A stretch of DNA of 64,000 bases from Polystyrenella longa (GCF_007750395.1 NZ_CP036281.1:2875001-2939000); one strand, 5' to 3'. Shown: positions 35,985 to 45,133, counted from the stretch's first letter. Numbers and translations: made by a program. Notes: generated by a model from the letters alone, not told the origin.

Positions 35985-36671
35985 GTGAAAATCCTATTTC
36001 TTCACGAAGAAAAAAACGACAATGTGGACGTCATCTCGACGTGCTTAATCGCTGCCGGTCACGAGGTCCTTAGACGTCCTCTCAACGATGCTGATGTAGA
36101 TCTTGCGATAAACATCGCCCAACAAGATTATGACCGTTATCGACCTAATGTCGTAATAGGACAGCACTTTGGCGGCACTATCGCCATGGAGCTTGATTCT
36201 GGAGAGACGCCACTCACCCTGCTCTATCCCGATTGGAAGAAATGGGGACTAAACACCAAACTAAAGTCAAACTCGGTGATCCTGCATTCACGATTTGACG
36301 ATGTGGTGCCCTTCACCGACTCCAAGGAACTTTTCGCCAACAGTGGTCTACCACCAGAAACTCTCATTGCCGTGGGGAACGACCACTCTCTGACTGATGA
36401 AGAATCATTGTCTGTTCTTCTTTGGGCATGTGATTTGTTGGTTTCGGGCGAAGAGATGATCTCCCTGCATGAAACGTCTCAAAACGACGCCAGTTATGTC
36501 TGCGACTCGTGTGGGGAAACGATAATCATTCCTCTTGATGTCACTGAAGGCGTGAATCAGACCTATGTCGAAGATTGTCCGGTCTGCTGTCACCCCAATA
36601 CGATTCACGTACTGCTAAGTAATGACGGCAGTGCTCAGGTATGGTCTGAACCGGAACAGGATCACGACTGA
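35985..36671 (+). CDS. alpha/beta-hydrolase-like protein lacking the catalytic Ser, fused to a CPXCG zinc-binding domain
   Basis: The 228-aa protein has an alpha/beta hydrolase domain (1-150) with the acid and His in SRFDDVVPF and GNDHSLTD. At the nucleophile elbow VVIGQHFGGTIAM carries His61 where relatives have Ser. Residues ~165-215 form a CPXCG-type domain (CDSCGETI, CPVCCHPN). The start is GTG at 35985. It may be a pseudoenzyme or use a changed chemistry. The 220 bp upstream of it hold a short remnant-like frame but no supportable gene. Confidence 0.75.
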   Translation: MKILFLHEEKNDNVDVISTCLIAAGHEVLRRPLNDADVDLAINIAQQDYDRYRPNVVIGQHFGGTIAMELDSGETPLTLLYPDWKKWGLNTKLKSNSVILHSRFDDVVPFTDSKELFANSGLPPETLIAVGNDHSLTDEESLSVLLWACDLLVSGEEMISLHETSQNDASYVCDSCGETIIIPLDVTEGVNQTYVEDCPVCCHPNTIHVLLSNDGSAQVWSEPEQDHD

Positions 36672-36779
36672 TTTACGCTAATTACGTCACAACTACTCCA
36701 ACTATTCAGATGCACTGGATTTGCTTGCATAGACGCTTGGACTTTCGGGGTAATAGGCACAATGAATCAGTATCGGTGA

Positions 36780-37583
36780 TTGAACTTCATGGAAAGAAAA
36801 AGCATGTCCCACGTCCATAATTTGCTTGAAGCCTATGCAGAAGTAGGAACTGATCCGCCAGACTGGGCTTATCCCTCCCATGCGAGCATCCCGTTTATAG
36901 GAAAGAACTATGGTAGATGGAATGGAGTCATTGTTTATGCTAGTGCCGAAAACTTGGCTCAGTACGAACGAGAACCTGAAACACTTCCTGATTATTTCAA
37001 CGATGACAGAATTCTTAATCGCCATCGAACTGCTTTTGAATGTGATTCAAACAGAAACTTCTTTCGACACGTTCATATGGCACCCTTCGATAACGGCAGC
37101 TTGATTGTTGCTGCCTCGTACTTCATATGGCGACAACATGGAGAAATGATCGATGAGCCTGTGGATCTACTGGAATCAATTGCTGTTGCGAATTTCTGCA
37201 AATACTCAATTTCGGGGAAGGTCAACAAAGACTATGCTGGGGACACGATTAAGCTCACTCATTCTATTCCTTACGTCATGGCAGACGTTGGTCAGCTACA
37301 ACCTTCAGTGGTTCTGATGCCGAATAGTATCCTCAAGAAGAAGGCTGTTCGGGACTCAGTCAGAGAAGCATTTCCACATACATCTTTCGTGGGAATTCCC
37401 CAGTTCAATAGCACAGTAGTAAATACACATCTCAAAAAGCATGCCGACAGAGCTGCACAGCTTGAAGTAGAACTTGAGGGGACCTCATTGGCAAGATGGA
37501 TAGACAACTTGACTGGCTATGCTTCGGGGTATCCATACCGGTATCTAGTTGAAATTGATGAAGTCTTGGCTGGAAGTAACTGA
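36780..37583 (+). CDS. hypothetical protein (267 aa)
   Basis: I cannot assign this soluble 267-aa protein. It contains IPFIGKNYGRWNGVIVYASAENL (about 38-60), a block with HVHMAPFDNGSLIVAASYF and VVLMPNSILKKKAVRDSVREAFP near the C-terminus. The overall look (small molecule or base-binding pocket, 'PNS' loop) recalls uracil-DNA-glycosylase-type folds, but I could not match the catalytic motifs. Met9 is an alternative start. It is flanked by noncoding stretches on both sides. Confidence 0.65.
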   Translation: MNFMERKSMSHVHNLLEAYAEVGTDPPDWAYPSHASIPFIGKNYGRWNGVIVYASAENLAQYEREPETLPDYFNDDRILNRHRTAFECDSNRNFFRHVHMAPFDNGSLIVAASYFIWRQHGEMIDEPVDLLESIAVANFCKYSISGKVNKDYAGDTIKLTHSIPYVMADVGQLQPSVVLMPNSILKKKAVRDSVREAFPHTSFVGIPQFNSTVVNTHLKKHADRAAQLEVELEGTSLARWIDNLTGYASGYPYRYLVEIDEVLAGSN

Positions 37584-37821
37584 TAGTGATGTCCAATTTG
37601 GGGCTTGCTTAAGCCGAACGCTACCTTTTTGTAGTATGAGGTCTGCTCCATCATGAATCGGTTGCAGAAATGGGACCGATCTCATCGAGGAGTTCAGGAA
37701 GAAGGGGTAGGCTATCGGACTAACCGGTTTACAACCAGACAATAGACATGGAGAGCCGAAATAAGTTAAACGGAAGGCAGCGTGAGCAAAGTACCTTGTT
37801 TGCAACCCCGATCTATTTATT

Positions 37822-38859
37822 TTACATCCTCGCCGGTCGGAATTCGAACGTGGCCTTAACTATACCGTGGTCGGTCGTACCGCTTTCCTTATGGTCTTCC
37901 CGGTTCAAATGATCGTTCATGATTTCCGAGCCCACGAAAGCCCAGATTCGCTTCCGTGAGTTGTCGTAAAACTCTTGGGACACCAAAATGTGATCGAGCG
38001 ACTCCCTGCTGTTCTGATGCACGTGGGTGTAATAAACGTCCCGCTCACTGCGATATTCCTGTAGCGTCCCAGTCGAGTACAAATCAACGTCGCTACCGCC
38101 TTGAGTCAGCCCGCCGAGTAGATAGTTCGGCTGACCGGTGATGATATTGAGCGTATTGCTCCGCTTGTCGTCGTTCAGATCACCGAGGACGACGACCGGA
38201 TTGTCATTTCCTTTCATCGCTTCGGTCAGCAACATTCGCAAGGCGGATGCTTCTGCGGTACGACGAATGGTTGAGAGTGCCGCCCCGACGCCTTCTCGGT
38301 GGCGGCTGTAGAAAGGTTTATCAGATTTGAACCAGTCTTCGCTATCAACCTGTGCGGGCATCTTCGACTTCAGGTGTGTCACGAACACCGAGATTTCATT
38401 GCTGTCGTCGTGTGACTTAATGCGGAAGTGCAGCACCGGTCTTGAAAAACTCTTGAGCGACACCGAGATTTCGGGCGTTTGTGGATCGTCGCCACTGTCG
38501 AACAACAAGAACTTGTCTGGAAAGTTCACGATCCATTCTGGTTCTCCGACAAGCATCTCCTTCCGCACGGCACCGGCACAGATGATCTTGCCGCCCTTGT
38601 GCGATGTTGGTGCAAGGAGCGTGTATTGTGACGACAATTTCGCCTTCTTGAAGACGTTAGCCAGTGATTTGCGGTGCCACAACTCTTGAAAGCCCCACAC
38701 ATCGGCATCGACTGTGGCGATCGTACGTCCCAACCACTCGACCTTCTTAAGATACTGCTCTTCGGTCCAGCCTATCGTGTTCCGGTACATTGGTAGACCG
38801 GGTTCGTTGGTGTTGAAGAGGTTACAGGTCGCAAACGACAGTCGCTTTCTTGCAGCCAT
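37822..38859 (-). CDS. endonuclease/exonuclease/phosphatase family protein
   Basis: The 345-aa protein lacks a signal peptide and has EEP motifs: FATCNLFN (metal Asn), WGFQELW (Glu), VTHLKSKMP, VVLGDLNDDKRSN, and LDHILVS with a final TTDHGIV (catalytic His). It is therefore a cytoplasmic phosphodiesterase or nuclease. It has an additional central insertion (about 100-150) compared with minimal members. GAAGGCATCAAA supplies a ribosome site. No operon partner is visible. Confidence 0.85.
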   Translation of the reverse strand: MAARKRLSFATCNLFNTNEPGLPMYRNTIGWTEEQYLKKVEWLGRTIATVDADVWGFQELWHRKSLANVFKKAKLSSQYTLLAPTSHKGGKIICAGAVRKEMLVGEPEWIVNFPDKFLLFDSGDDPQTPEISVSLKSFSRPVLHFRIKSHDDSNEISVFVTHLKSKMPAQVDSEDWFKSDKPFYSRHREGVGAALSTIRRTAEASALRMLLTEAMKGNDNPVVVLGDLNDDKRSNTLNIITGQPNYLLGGLTQGGSDVDLYSTGTLQEYRSERDVYYTHVHQNSRESLDHILVSQEFYDNSRKRIWAFVGSEIMNDHLNREDHKESGTTDHGIVKATFEFRPARM

Positions 38860-39190
38860 TTTGATGCCTTCACTGGTTATTGGGAAGTTTCAAAACTCAC
38901 TATTTTCAACTTGATTGCGATGACTTCATTTGTAATCTAACAAAACGAAACGACAAATTATCAAAGCATCGTCACAGTTGAGGACAAAACATTTGCGAAT
39001 ACACTAAACGGACTCCCACGAATCACTTCTCTGGCCTTGGTAACCGGCTGTCAGGTTTCAATCATACGTTACTACGCTTGAATCTGATGGAGAGCATTTT
39101 ACCGCATCGGGGCAACTAGAAGTTAGTTGATATGGATTGAAATACGCACTGGTGTGAAGCCCATAATCGTCTTAGCTTAAGGTGCGTTTG
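38860..39190. other. 331-bp intergenic region
   Basis: It lies between two minus-strand genes and is A/T-rich. It should contain the promoter of the EEP gene and the end of the graspetide operon. I see no gene or strong hairpin. Confidence 0.4.
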
Positions 39191-40096
39191 CTAATTTTGA
39201 GGAACCCCAGCATTTCCTTGTTGTGCCCCTAGCGACTCCAGTATTCGCTTCACGATAGCGTCTTCATCCACGACAGCCTCATCCCCACGTTCGCCCATAG
39301 GTCCGACTTGCCCCTCGCCACCACGTTCACCTTTCGGGCCAATCTGTCCTTCCTTACCCTTTTCACCTCTAGGACCACGTAGCATCTCGGTAAGTACCGG
39401 ATCACTGCGAAGTTTCAATAAAATTCGCTCAGTCTCCTCTTTAGGAGAAGTTGACAGAATACTGACTGAGAATAGTCCAACAAATACAGCAAAAGCGAAC
39501 AGAGCAAAGAATCGAGCGGATTTATAAAGGTCTACCAAATAGTTAGTTCGATTGTCCATGTCGGTCTGACATAGAAGATACCCGTTGATCATGCTTTTTT
39601 TGAGATTCGATGCGTCGAGTTCCACTTCGTCTTGTTCAATCGATATTTCACTCTCACATCCCACACCGAAAAACACAAGTAGCAGTGTAATAGTGTTCAT
39701 CAGGGCGAGTATAGCTAGAAAACCAATCAGTCTCATCCATGTATGTTCAAAAGCGAGTGCTTTCGGCGTTAGAAACCCAACGAGACCCATTAATACTGAA
39801 CTTATCGTGATCAGCGTTTTGCACTTATCGGTGATTGCAGTTCGACGATGTTTTGCATTGTCCAAGCACTCTTTCGATGCGGATAACAATAAGTCGAGCT
39901 CTTTTGCATTATCCAAGTTGCGATCAGAATAATTATGCGTCGAGTACCTCCCTGTGCGAACGTCATTTAGAGCTACATTCTCCAACCCATACAATCGCAG
40001 CGAGTAATAGGCTAGGTAATTAACCAACCAAGTTCGCAATAAATAACAACAGTCTAGGATGGTTTGGATAATATTTTTAAGTTTGGCTTGTCGCAT
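39191..40096 (-). CDS. membrane protein with C-terminal collagen-like repeats, last gene of the graspetide operon
   Basis: The 301-aa protein has three or four transmembrane segments (LITISSVLMGLVGFL, LIGFLAILALMNTITLLLVFFGV, FFALFAFAVFVGLFSVSIL). It ends with 11 uninterrupted Gly-X-Y triplets (from GPRGEKGKEG to MGERGDE, about 241-273) and a short tail. Collagen-like repeats can form a trimeric stalk. It starts 12 bp after the ATP-grasp stop, so it probably acts with the peptide pathway, perhaps in export, anchoring or immunity; that is inference. I do not recognise the membrane domain for certain. Confidence 0.75.
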   Translation of the reverse strand: MRQAKLKNIIQTILDCCYLLRTWLVNYLAYYSLRLYGLENVALNDVRTGRYSTHNYSDRNLDNAKELDLLLSASKECLDNAKHRRTAITDKCKTLITISSVLMGLVGFLTPKALAFEHTWMRLIGFLAILALMNTITLLLVFFGVGCESEISIEQDEVELDASNLKKSMINGYLLCQTDMDNRTNYLVDLYKSARFFALFAFAVFVGLFSVSILSTSPKEETERILLKLRSDPVLTEMLRGPRGEKGKEGQIGPKGERGGEGQVGPMGERGDEAVVDEDAIVKRILESLGAQQGNAGVPQN

Positions 40097-40108
40097 TTCG
40101 GTACTACC

Positions 40109-41062
40109 TCATTCATGGGAGAACGACCTTATGAACGAATTCGAAATCGTTGTTCCCGCCGATAGATCGAGCCATGCCCACTGCCCATTCGGGTTAACTT
40201 CCAAAAAGTGCCATTTTCCATCGAAGTCGACGGCCATGTCGATAGCGGCGAATCGCAAGCCGTAATGGGTGACTAGGTTCCTTAGTGACGAGGCTACAGA
40301 TTTGGGTAATTCAATTTGTGTGTATTCGACGTCAGACATGTTATTGCGGCGAATATCACATCGCTGAGCACCCGTACTATCCATGGCATACAATTCAACG
40401 GCATGAATCGCAGCGTCAACGATTGTGATCCGTACATCGCTCCTTTTGCGAAGGAACTGCTGGAATAAGGTGGGACAATTGACAAGGTCACTTGATGCTT
40501 CGAGGTGGTGATTCTCGACTCGACATGTATAGATCAAAGAGTCATTATGTCCCTCTCGCTCTATGTAGCCGCCCGACATTGGTTTCACGATAACCTGACC
40601 TTTGTGTTGCTCAAAGAACTTTTTTGCTTCAGCGGATTCTTGAGTCACCAGAGTGTCGGGGATGTAAAATCCGAGCGATCTTGCCGTTGTGAGTTGTTCT
40701 AGCTTGTGAGATGCTTGGACGTTCGCAGATGGATGATTCATCCACCGACACGTGGGAACATGTGCAAGAAAACCTTCGATGGCCTCTGCCCATTCTTCAA
40801 GAGCGAAACGATCTTCGGGCGAGTCGGAGAATTTCACATTATTTAACTGTTCTGGCCGGCGATACCAGATGTTAACGACATCGAGTGGAGAAAGTTCGTA
40901 CGGCCCAGTCGACAGGAGAGGTTCCCCATTGCGGTATGCGATTGTGGTGTCGGTTAGCAGTGTATCAGTATCAAGCCGTTTCAGCGGTATGCCAGCGTCA
41001 ATTAGAAGAGGCACAAGGTAGTCCGCCGTAGCGTCTTGACTGTTGGTTAAAATCAAGAGCAT
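40109..41062 (-). CDS. MvdC/MvdD-like ATP-grasp graspetide ligase
   Basis: Such ligases form ester or amide links between Thr/Ser/Lys and Asp/Glu side chains of a precursor peptide. The 317-aa protein has the family layout: N-terminal LILTNSQDATADYLVPLL, the 'WYRRPEQLN' block and WMNHPSANVQASHKLEQL (Asn-His-Pro motif, about 117-134). These are followed by ATP-grasp motifs VIVKPMSGG and FLEVNPNGQWAWL (metal-binding Glu/Asn, about 284-296). Its start overlaps the precursor gene stop by about 10 bp. Only one ligase is present, so it must process all cores. Confidence 0.9.
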   Translation of the reverse strand: MLLILTNSQDATADYLVPLLIDAGIPLKRLDTDTLLTDTTIAYRNGEPLLSTGPYELSPLDVVNIWYRRPEQLNNVKFSDSPEDRFALEEWAEAIEGFLAHVPTCRWMNHPSANVQASHKLEQLTTARSLGFYIPDTLVTQESAEAKKFFEQHKGQVIVKPMSGGYIEREGHNDSLIYTCRVENHHLEASSDLVNCPTLFQQFLRKRSDVRITIVDAAIHAVELYAMDSTGAQRCDIRRNNMSDVEYTQIELPKSVASSLRNLVTHYGLRFAAIDMAVDFDGKWHFLEVNPNGQWAWLDLSAGTTISNSFIRSFSHE

Positions 41063-41382
41063 CGAGGCAGAGCCTTGTAATATTTACGTCCGGGATCTTC
41101 GTCAGCTATTTCGGCTCGAACTGCCGTCGTTGTCTTTGTGGCAGTTAATAGTGTGCGTGGAGATCCAAGAGTTCCTGAAAGCCTATCCTTGTCACACTGC
41201 TCTGTGGCAACTCTCGTCGAGGTCATAGTGCCCGCCCTAACCGCATAATACGATGAGTGCTTTGGATCAGAATCCGGCTGTTCTGTAAAAACTTGCGTTT
41301 TGGTCATTGTTCCGGCAAGAAGGCTGGATAAGTCATCGGCAATGCAATCCTCCTGAAACTGTACGATGAAAGCGAGTGCCAT
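41053..41382 (-). CDS. graspetide precursor A with three core repeats
   Basis: The 109-aa peptide has a short leader (FIVQFQEDCIADDL, residues 5-18) and three cores with the same acceptor and donor spacing: T25/T27/T29-E34-D37-D39, T52/T54/T56-E61-D64-D66, and T82/T84/T86-E91-D94-D96. This fits TxTxTxxxxExxDxD, three Thr facing three acidic residues per core. Each core is followed by a spacer of about 13-15 residues. GGAAAGGTTAAAC supports the start. It lies directly upstream of the ligase gene and 3 bp after precursor B. Confidence 0.85.
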   Translation of the reverse strand: MALAFIVQFQEDCIADDLSSLLAGTMTKTQVFTEQPDSDPKHSSYYAVRAGTMTSTRVATEQCDKDRLSGTLGSPRTLLTATKTTTAVRAEIADEDPGRKYYKALPRCS

Positions 41383-41385
41383 CGT

Positions 41386-41604
41386 TTAACCTTTCCGATT
41401 GAATATGAAGTAACGATGACTAGCCCTGTCAGCGTCACTTTCTTCTTTGCTAACTTCTGTCACTGTCCTAGTTCCTGCCTTTATTTTAGAGATATTGGGG
41501 GCCATTGGCGAGTAGAGAATCATCTCTTCAAAACGCAGAATGAACGGGTTTAGGCGAGTGGCAGATTTTCTAGAATGGGGGTTGTGGCAACGACTGTTCA
41601 ACAT
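41386..41604 (-). CDS. graspetide precursor B with one core
   Basis: The 72-aa peptide carries one core T45-T47-T49-E54-D57-D59, again TxTxTxxxxExxDxD, near its C-terminus. Upstream, NPFILRFEEMI (19-29) resembles FIVQFQEDCI of precursor A and may be the ligase-recognition part of the leader. CGGAGGTACACA precedes the ATG at 41604, a strong ribosome site. It is the first gene of the four-gene minus-strand operon. Confidence 0.8.
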   Translation of the reverse strand: MLNSRCHNPHSRKSATRLNPFILRFEEMILYSPMAPNISKIKAGTRTVTEVSKEESDADRASHRYFIFNRKG

Positions 41605-41906
41605 TGTGTACCTCCGTTTAAATTACGGATGAATTTCTCGAGTTTTATTCTTTTCAGTATAGCAAATAATTATACTCGTGTTCAACAAACCAAGAGGAAG
41701 GCGAAGTTCCGAAGATGTTCTAACAAAACCTTAAGGTCAATTGCAAAGACACTTCGAATTGTTCTGGGGATCATTAAAACGCAACGCAGAGAAGTAGGGT
41801 CGTAATCTATTACTCAAATGATGCTCTAAATGGGAATTAGAAAATGAGAATGATTATGGGGCCAGCTCAGAGGGATAAAGCCAGAAAATAACGAGCGGAG
41901 CCGACT

Positions 41907-42542
41907 CTACCCCCCACAAATTCCACATGCCTTTCCATCATCCGGGCTGCATTCTCTGCCGCTTTTTGTATTCTTGAAATACTCACAGCTTTGATTGTGG
42001 CGAACGTTTGAAGACGTGTTCAGCCAGTATTCTGCGTCAGGCGCTGTGGGTTGGTTTTCAGCCTTCCGTTTCCTAGTTCGAAACTCCCACGGAGGGATTG
42101 GGTTGTCGTCCTCCCATAACCCCCTATGTTCCTTTTTTGCTTCTATTTCCGCCTCGGATAACGACTGGTCGCTGTTGTACTTCTTGTAATGCCATGCCCA
42201 GCCATCTTCGACCATCTTAGCATTGATGTTTGCATTCTTGAGGAAGATGATTCCGAGTGTTCTCTCGTATTGATCCTCCCCTGTTTTCTTTACGATCACC
42301 CTCTCGTTGAAAATCATTTTCGACAGAGCTTGCTTAGATTTTGTCCCAAAGCTTTGACCGGATTCAGGGGCGTCGATCCCTTCGAGTCGAACCTTGATCG
42401 TCTGACGGTTGACCAACACACGAACTGTGTCTCCATCTGTCACTCCGACGACTTTGCCCTCAAGCTGCTCGATTACCTTTTTTTGCTCAGCGAACAGCAA
42501 GCTGCATGCGATTAGGACGGCCAAAACGATGGCAGTTCGCAT
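41907..42542 (-). CDS. secreted staphylococcal-nuclease-like protein (thermonuclease family)
   Basis: From the ATG at 42542, preceded by AAGGAGACCC, the protein is 211 aa with a signal peptide (MRTAIVLAVLIACSLLFA). The SNase domain has VTDGDTVRV, KVRLEGIDAPE, FNERVIVKK and DQYERTLG, with the expected Arg and Asp residues. A C-terminal His/Cys-rich tail (HNQSCEYF, GRECSPDDGKACGICGG) may bind zinc. An upstream ATG at 42596 gives no sensible signal peptide. It probably degrades extracellular nucleic acid. Confidence 0.85.
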   Translation of the reverse strand: MRTAIVLAVLIACSLLFAEQKKVIEQLEGKVVGVTDGDTVRVLVNRQTIKVRLEGIDAPESGQSFGTKSKQALSKMIFNERVIVKKTGEDQYERTLGIIFLKNANINAKMVEDGWAWHYKKYNSDQSLSEAEIEAKKEHRGLWEDDNPIPPWEFRTRKRKAENQPTAPDAEYWLNTSSNVRHNQSCEYFKNTKSGRECSPDDGKACGICGG

Positions 42543-42756
42543 CAGGGTCTCCTTGTGAAATGGCGTAGAAGTGGTTTGTGTCTTCGTCGATATCAAACTA
42601 CCAGCTTCGTTGACAGAAAAGCAAGTAGCATGTCATTATTGTAGCTGTGCGTGGATCACCGAAGTTCACACTAATTCCGAAAGAATGGGGTATAAACAGC
42701 CATCGCCCGAGCTTCGGGTTTTTTAAGAATAGGCTGACTTCAACCTGAGTGAAAAC

Positions 42757-43728
42757 ATGCGATATTGGTGGGTCAATCAGAATCAAACATACGAAGCCGA
42801 GCTGAATGGTGGCTACATTTGGTCTCCAAAAAGGAACAAGAATGGTGTCAGAAATCAGTTCTACGAGAATATGCGTGAGGTGTCCCCCGGTGATCTCGTC
42901 TTCTCTTTTCGTCGTAGAAAGATTCCAGCGGTAGGTGTAGCTTCCTCCTACTGCTATGAGGCTCCGAAACCCGACGAATTTGGTACTGCCGGACAAAATT
43001 GGGAAAAAGTCGGTTGGCGGGTCGATGTTGCTTACACAGAGATGTCTGAACCGATAACTCCTAAGGCTCATATCGATGTTATTCGACCATTGTTGCCCGG
43101 AAAATATTCGCCACTCCAGCAGAATGGTGATGGTCTACAATCTGTTTATCTCGCTGCAATCAGTCGGGAACTCGCTGACTTACTTCAACAACTGTTGGAG
43201 GGGGCAGGTAATCCTCGTGTAGACACTGACAACATATCGCAACTTGACAGATCTGATCTCGTTCATGAAGAGCTTGAACGACAAATTGAGGATCAGATTG
43301 ACCAATCAATAGAAATAGAGTCCACAGAAAAACAGCAACTTGTAAAATCTCGACGAGGACAAGGACTGTTTCGTTTGAATGTGCAAGAATATGAAAAAGC
43401 TTGTCGCATTTCTGGAGTTTGCGATACTCGTTTTCTGATTGCAAGCCATATAAAGCCGTGGCGTTCCTCAACGAATGTGGAACGGCTTGACGGTGAAAAC
43501 GGGCTCTTTCTGAGTCCAAACATCGACTCGCTTTTTGATCGAGGTTTCATTTCTTTCGATGATAACGGCAACTTACTTGTAAGCCCGGTCCTCGATACTC
43601 AGGTCATGTCTCAGTTAGGCGTCCCTGCCGTACAATCTCTCAATGTTGGTCGATTTACTTCTGGGCAGATGAAATATCTTGCCCATCATCGTCGTGAAGT
43701 GTTTTTAGAGTCTGGGCGACAATCATGA
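42757..43728 (+). CDS. EVE/PUA-like plus HNH_2 endonuclease
   Basis: The 323-aa protein starts RYWWVNQNQTYEAELNGGYIWSP and VSPGDLVFSF, features of an EVE/YTH-like modified-base-binding fold (about 1-140). A C-terminal HNH_2 nuclease follows: RFLIASHIKPW (about 227-237), NGLFLSPNIDSLFD and GFISFDDNG. Such fusions are predicted modification-dependent restriction enzymes. Its stop overlaps the next ATG (ATGA), pairing it with a second nuclease. It is divergent from the thermonuclease gene. Confidence 0.85.
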   Translation: MRYWWVNQNQTYEAELNGGYIWSPKRNKNGVRNQFYENMREVSPGDLVFSFRRRKIPAVGVASSYCYEAPKPDEFGTAGQNWEKVGWRVDVAYTEMSEPITPKAHIDVIRPLLPGKYSPLQQNGDGLQSVYLAAISRELADLLQQLLEGAGNPRVDTDNISQLDRSDLVHEELERQIEDQIDQSIEIESTEKQQLVKSRRGQGLFRLNVQEYEKACRISGVCDTRFLIASHIKPWRSSTNVERLDGENGLFLSPNIDSLFDRGFISFDDNGNLLVSPVLDTQVMSQLGVPAVQSLNVGRFTSGQMKYLAHHRREVFLESGRQS

Positions 43729-44504
43729 GTACCTTCATACTAACATGGAATCCAACACGCTGGGATTGGAAGAATTTCGATACTGAAGTGATAGAAAGTC
43801 AAGATGGTCGGATCGTAAACAAATCATGGAGTGCTGGCGTTCGCCGTAAAGTCGAGATCGGAGACTCGGTCTATTTGTTCCGTCAATCTTCTGAAAGAGG
43901 GATTATCGCATCAGGTCGAACGAAGTCTTCCGTTTATGAAGGTGATCACTGGGATGGATCTGGGCGAAGAGCTAATCTGGTGAATGTTGATTTCGACCAT
44001 ATACTTCCAATATCAGATGTATTGCCCGCTGATGAACTGAACGATGCCAACCTTGGCGTTAAATGGATTAATATTCAGGCGTCTGGTAGCAGTATTCCTG
44101 AGGAATCAGTAGATCCACTGAAAACACTTTGGGAAGATCATCTAATCCGAATCGGTTATAACTTCTCGACGCCCGATGAGGTTCAGGTGCCTGCACGTTT
44201 CTTCGAGGGAGCAACCCGAACAATCTCTGTTAATTCATACGAACGTAGTGTCGCCGCCAGAAAAGCATGTATTGAGCACCACGGACTAAGCTGCTCAGTG
44301 TGTGATTTTGATTTCGAAGCGACTTATGGCGAACTAGGTAAGGGGTTCATTCACGTTCACCACCTCACCGATCTTGCGACCATCAGAGAAGAATACGAAA
44401 TCAATCCGATAAAGGATCTACGACCTGTGTGTCCGAACTGCCACGCTATGTTGCACCGACCTGAAAAGACTATGAGTATTGAGAGTCTTCGGGCACAGCT
44501 ATGA
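43725..44504 (+). CDS. EVE-like plus HNH (McrA-type) endonuclease
   Basis: The 259-aa protein has an N-terminal EVE-like part (FILTWNPTRWDW, VEIGDSVYLFRQSSERGIIASG). A C-terminal McrA-type HNH domain follows: CSVCDFDF, IHVHHLTDLA (catalytic His pair) and LRPVCPNCHAMLH (zinc and catalytic residues). It differs in nuclease type from the upstream partner, suggesting two cutters that share recognition of modified bases. The 4-bp overlap shows coupled translation. Stops are intact. Confidence 0.85.
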   Translation: MSTFILTWNPTRWDWKNFDTEVIESQDGRIVNKSWSAGVRRKVEIGDSVYLFRQSSERGIIASGRTKSSVYEGDHWDGSGRRANLVNVDFDHILPISDVLPADELNDANLGVKWINIQASGSSIPEESVDPLKTLWEDHLIRIGYNFSTPDEVQVPARFFEGATRTISVNSYERSVAARKACIEHHGLSCSVCDFDFEATYGELGKGFIHVHHLTDLATIREEYEINPIKDLRPVCPNCHAMLHRPEKTMSIESLRAQL

Positions 44505-44716
44505 CTTTTTCGTGAGTCACAAACCTGAACGTCGGATTTACTTCGCAGTATACATGCCCCAGTGAAGCAAGTGAGACCGAGTAACTCTTCTATGGGTAAC
44601 CCGTCATTCAAATCAATTAATCGTCTATTTGTCCGAGTACACAAATTGGACTGTTGTCTCCAGTGCCGAACATGGTAGTCGTTTCGGCTGCGTTAAAAAC
44701 CAACTCTGACAATTTG

Positions 44717-45133
44717 TCAAAACCCTTCTTCCGCCCAACAGACATCAGGCTTTAGTGTTGGATCAGTCAGAAGGAACTCTTCCCATTTTTGCACGAGAAG
44801 AGCCCCTTCCTCCATACTGAGAGTCACACATACACCGCCATAACACACGTCCCAAGACAATTCTTCTGCATCCTCTCCTTTAACGTCGATAAACGCCGAT
44901 AAGATCACACCCGGCTGGTTACGGTGAGAGGTAGCGTACCACGTCCGCCGCCCTTCCCAGACATGGTCTCTGACTGGAGGCAATTGATAGCCCTCCTCCA
45001 TGTTTGCGAAAGTCATCTGATCGACCATCGCTTGGACTTCTTCGACCCATAGATCATGGAGCGAAATGTCATCGCCGATATAAATGCGGCAAATCCTGCC
45101 CGGATGCCACCAATCAAATTCTATCTCTCTCAT
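44717..45133 (-). CDS. hypothetical protein (138 aa)
   Basis: I do not recognise this protein. It begins REIEFDWWHPGRICRIYIGDD and is rich in Trp and acidic residues (VCYGGVCVTLSMEEGALLVQKWEEF). ATTGGAGGCGATTA before the ATG is a good ribosome site. It is the last of three short minus-strand genes (45613 down to 44717) that look like small cargo genes of a mobile element. Confidence 0.6.
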   Translation of the reverse strand: MREIEFDWWHPGRICRIYIGDDISLHDLWVEEVQAMVDQMTFANMEEGYQLPPVRDHVWEGRRTWYATSHRNQPGVILSAFIDVKGEDAEELSWDVCYGGVCVTLSMEEGALLVQKWEEFLLTDPTLKPDVCWAEEGF

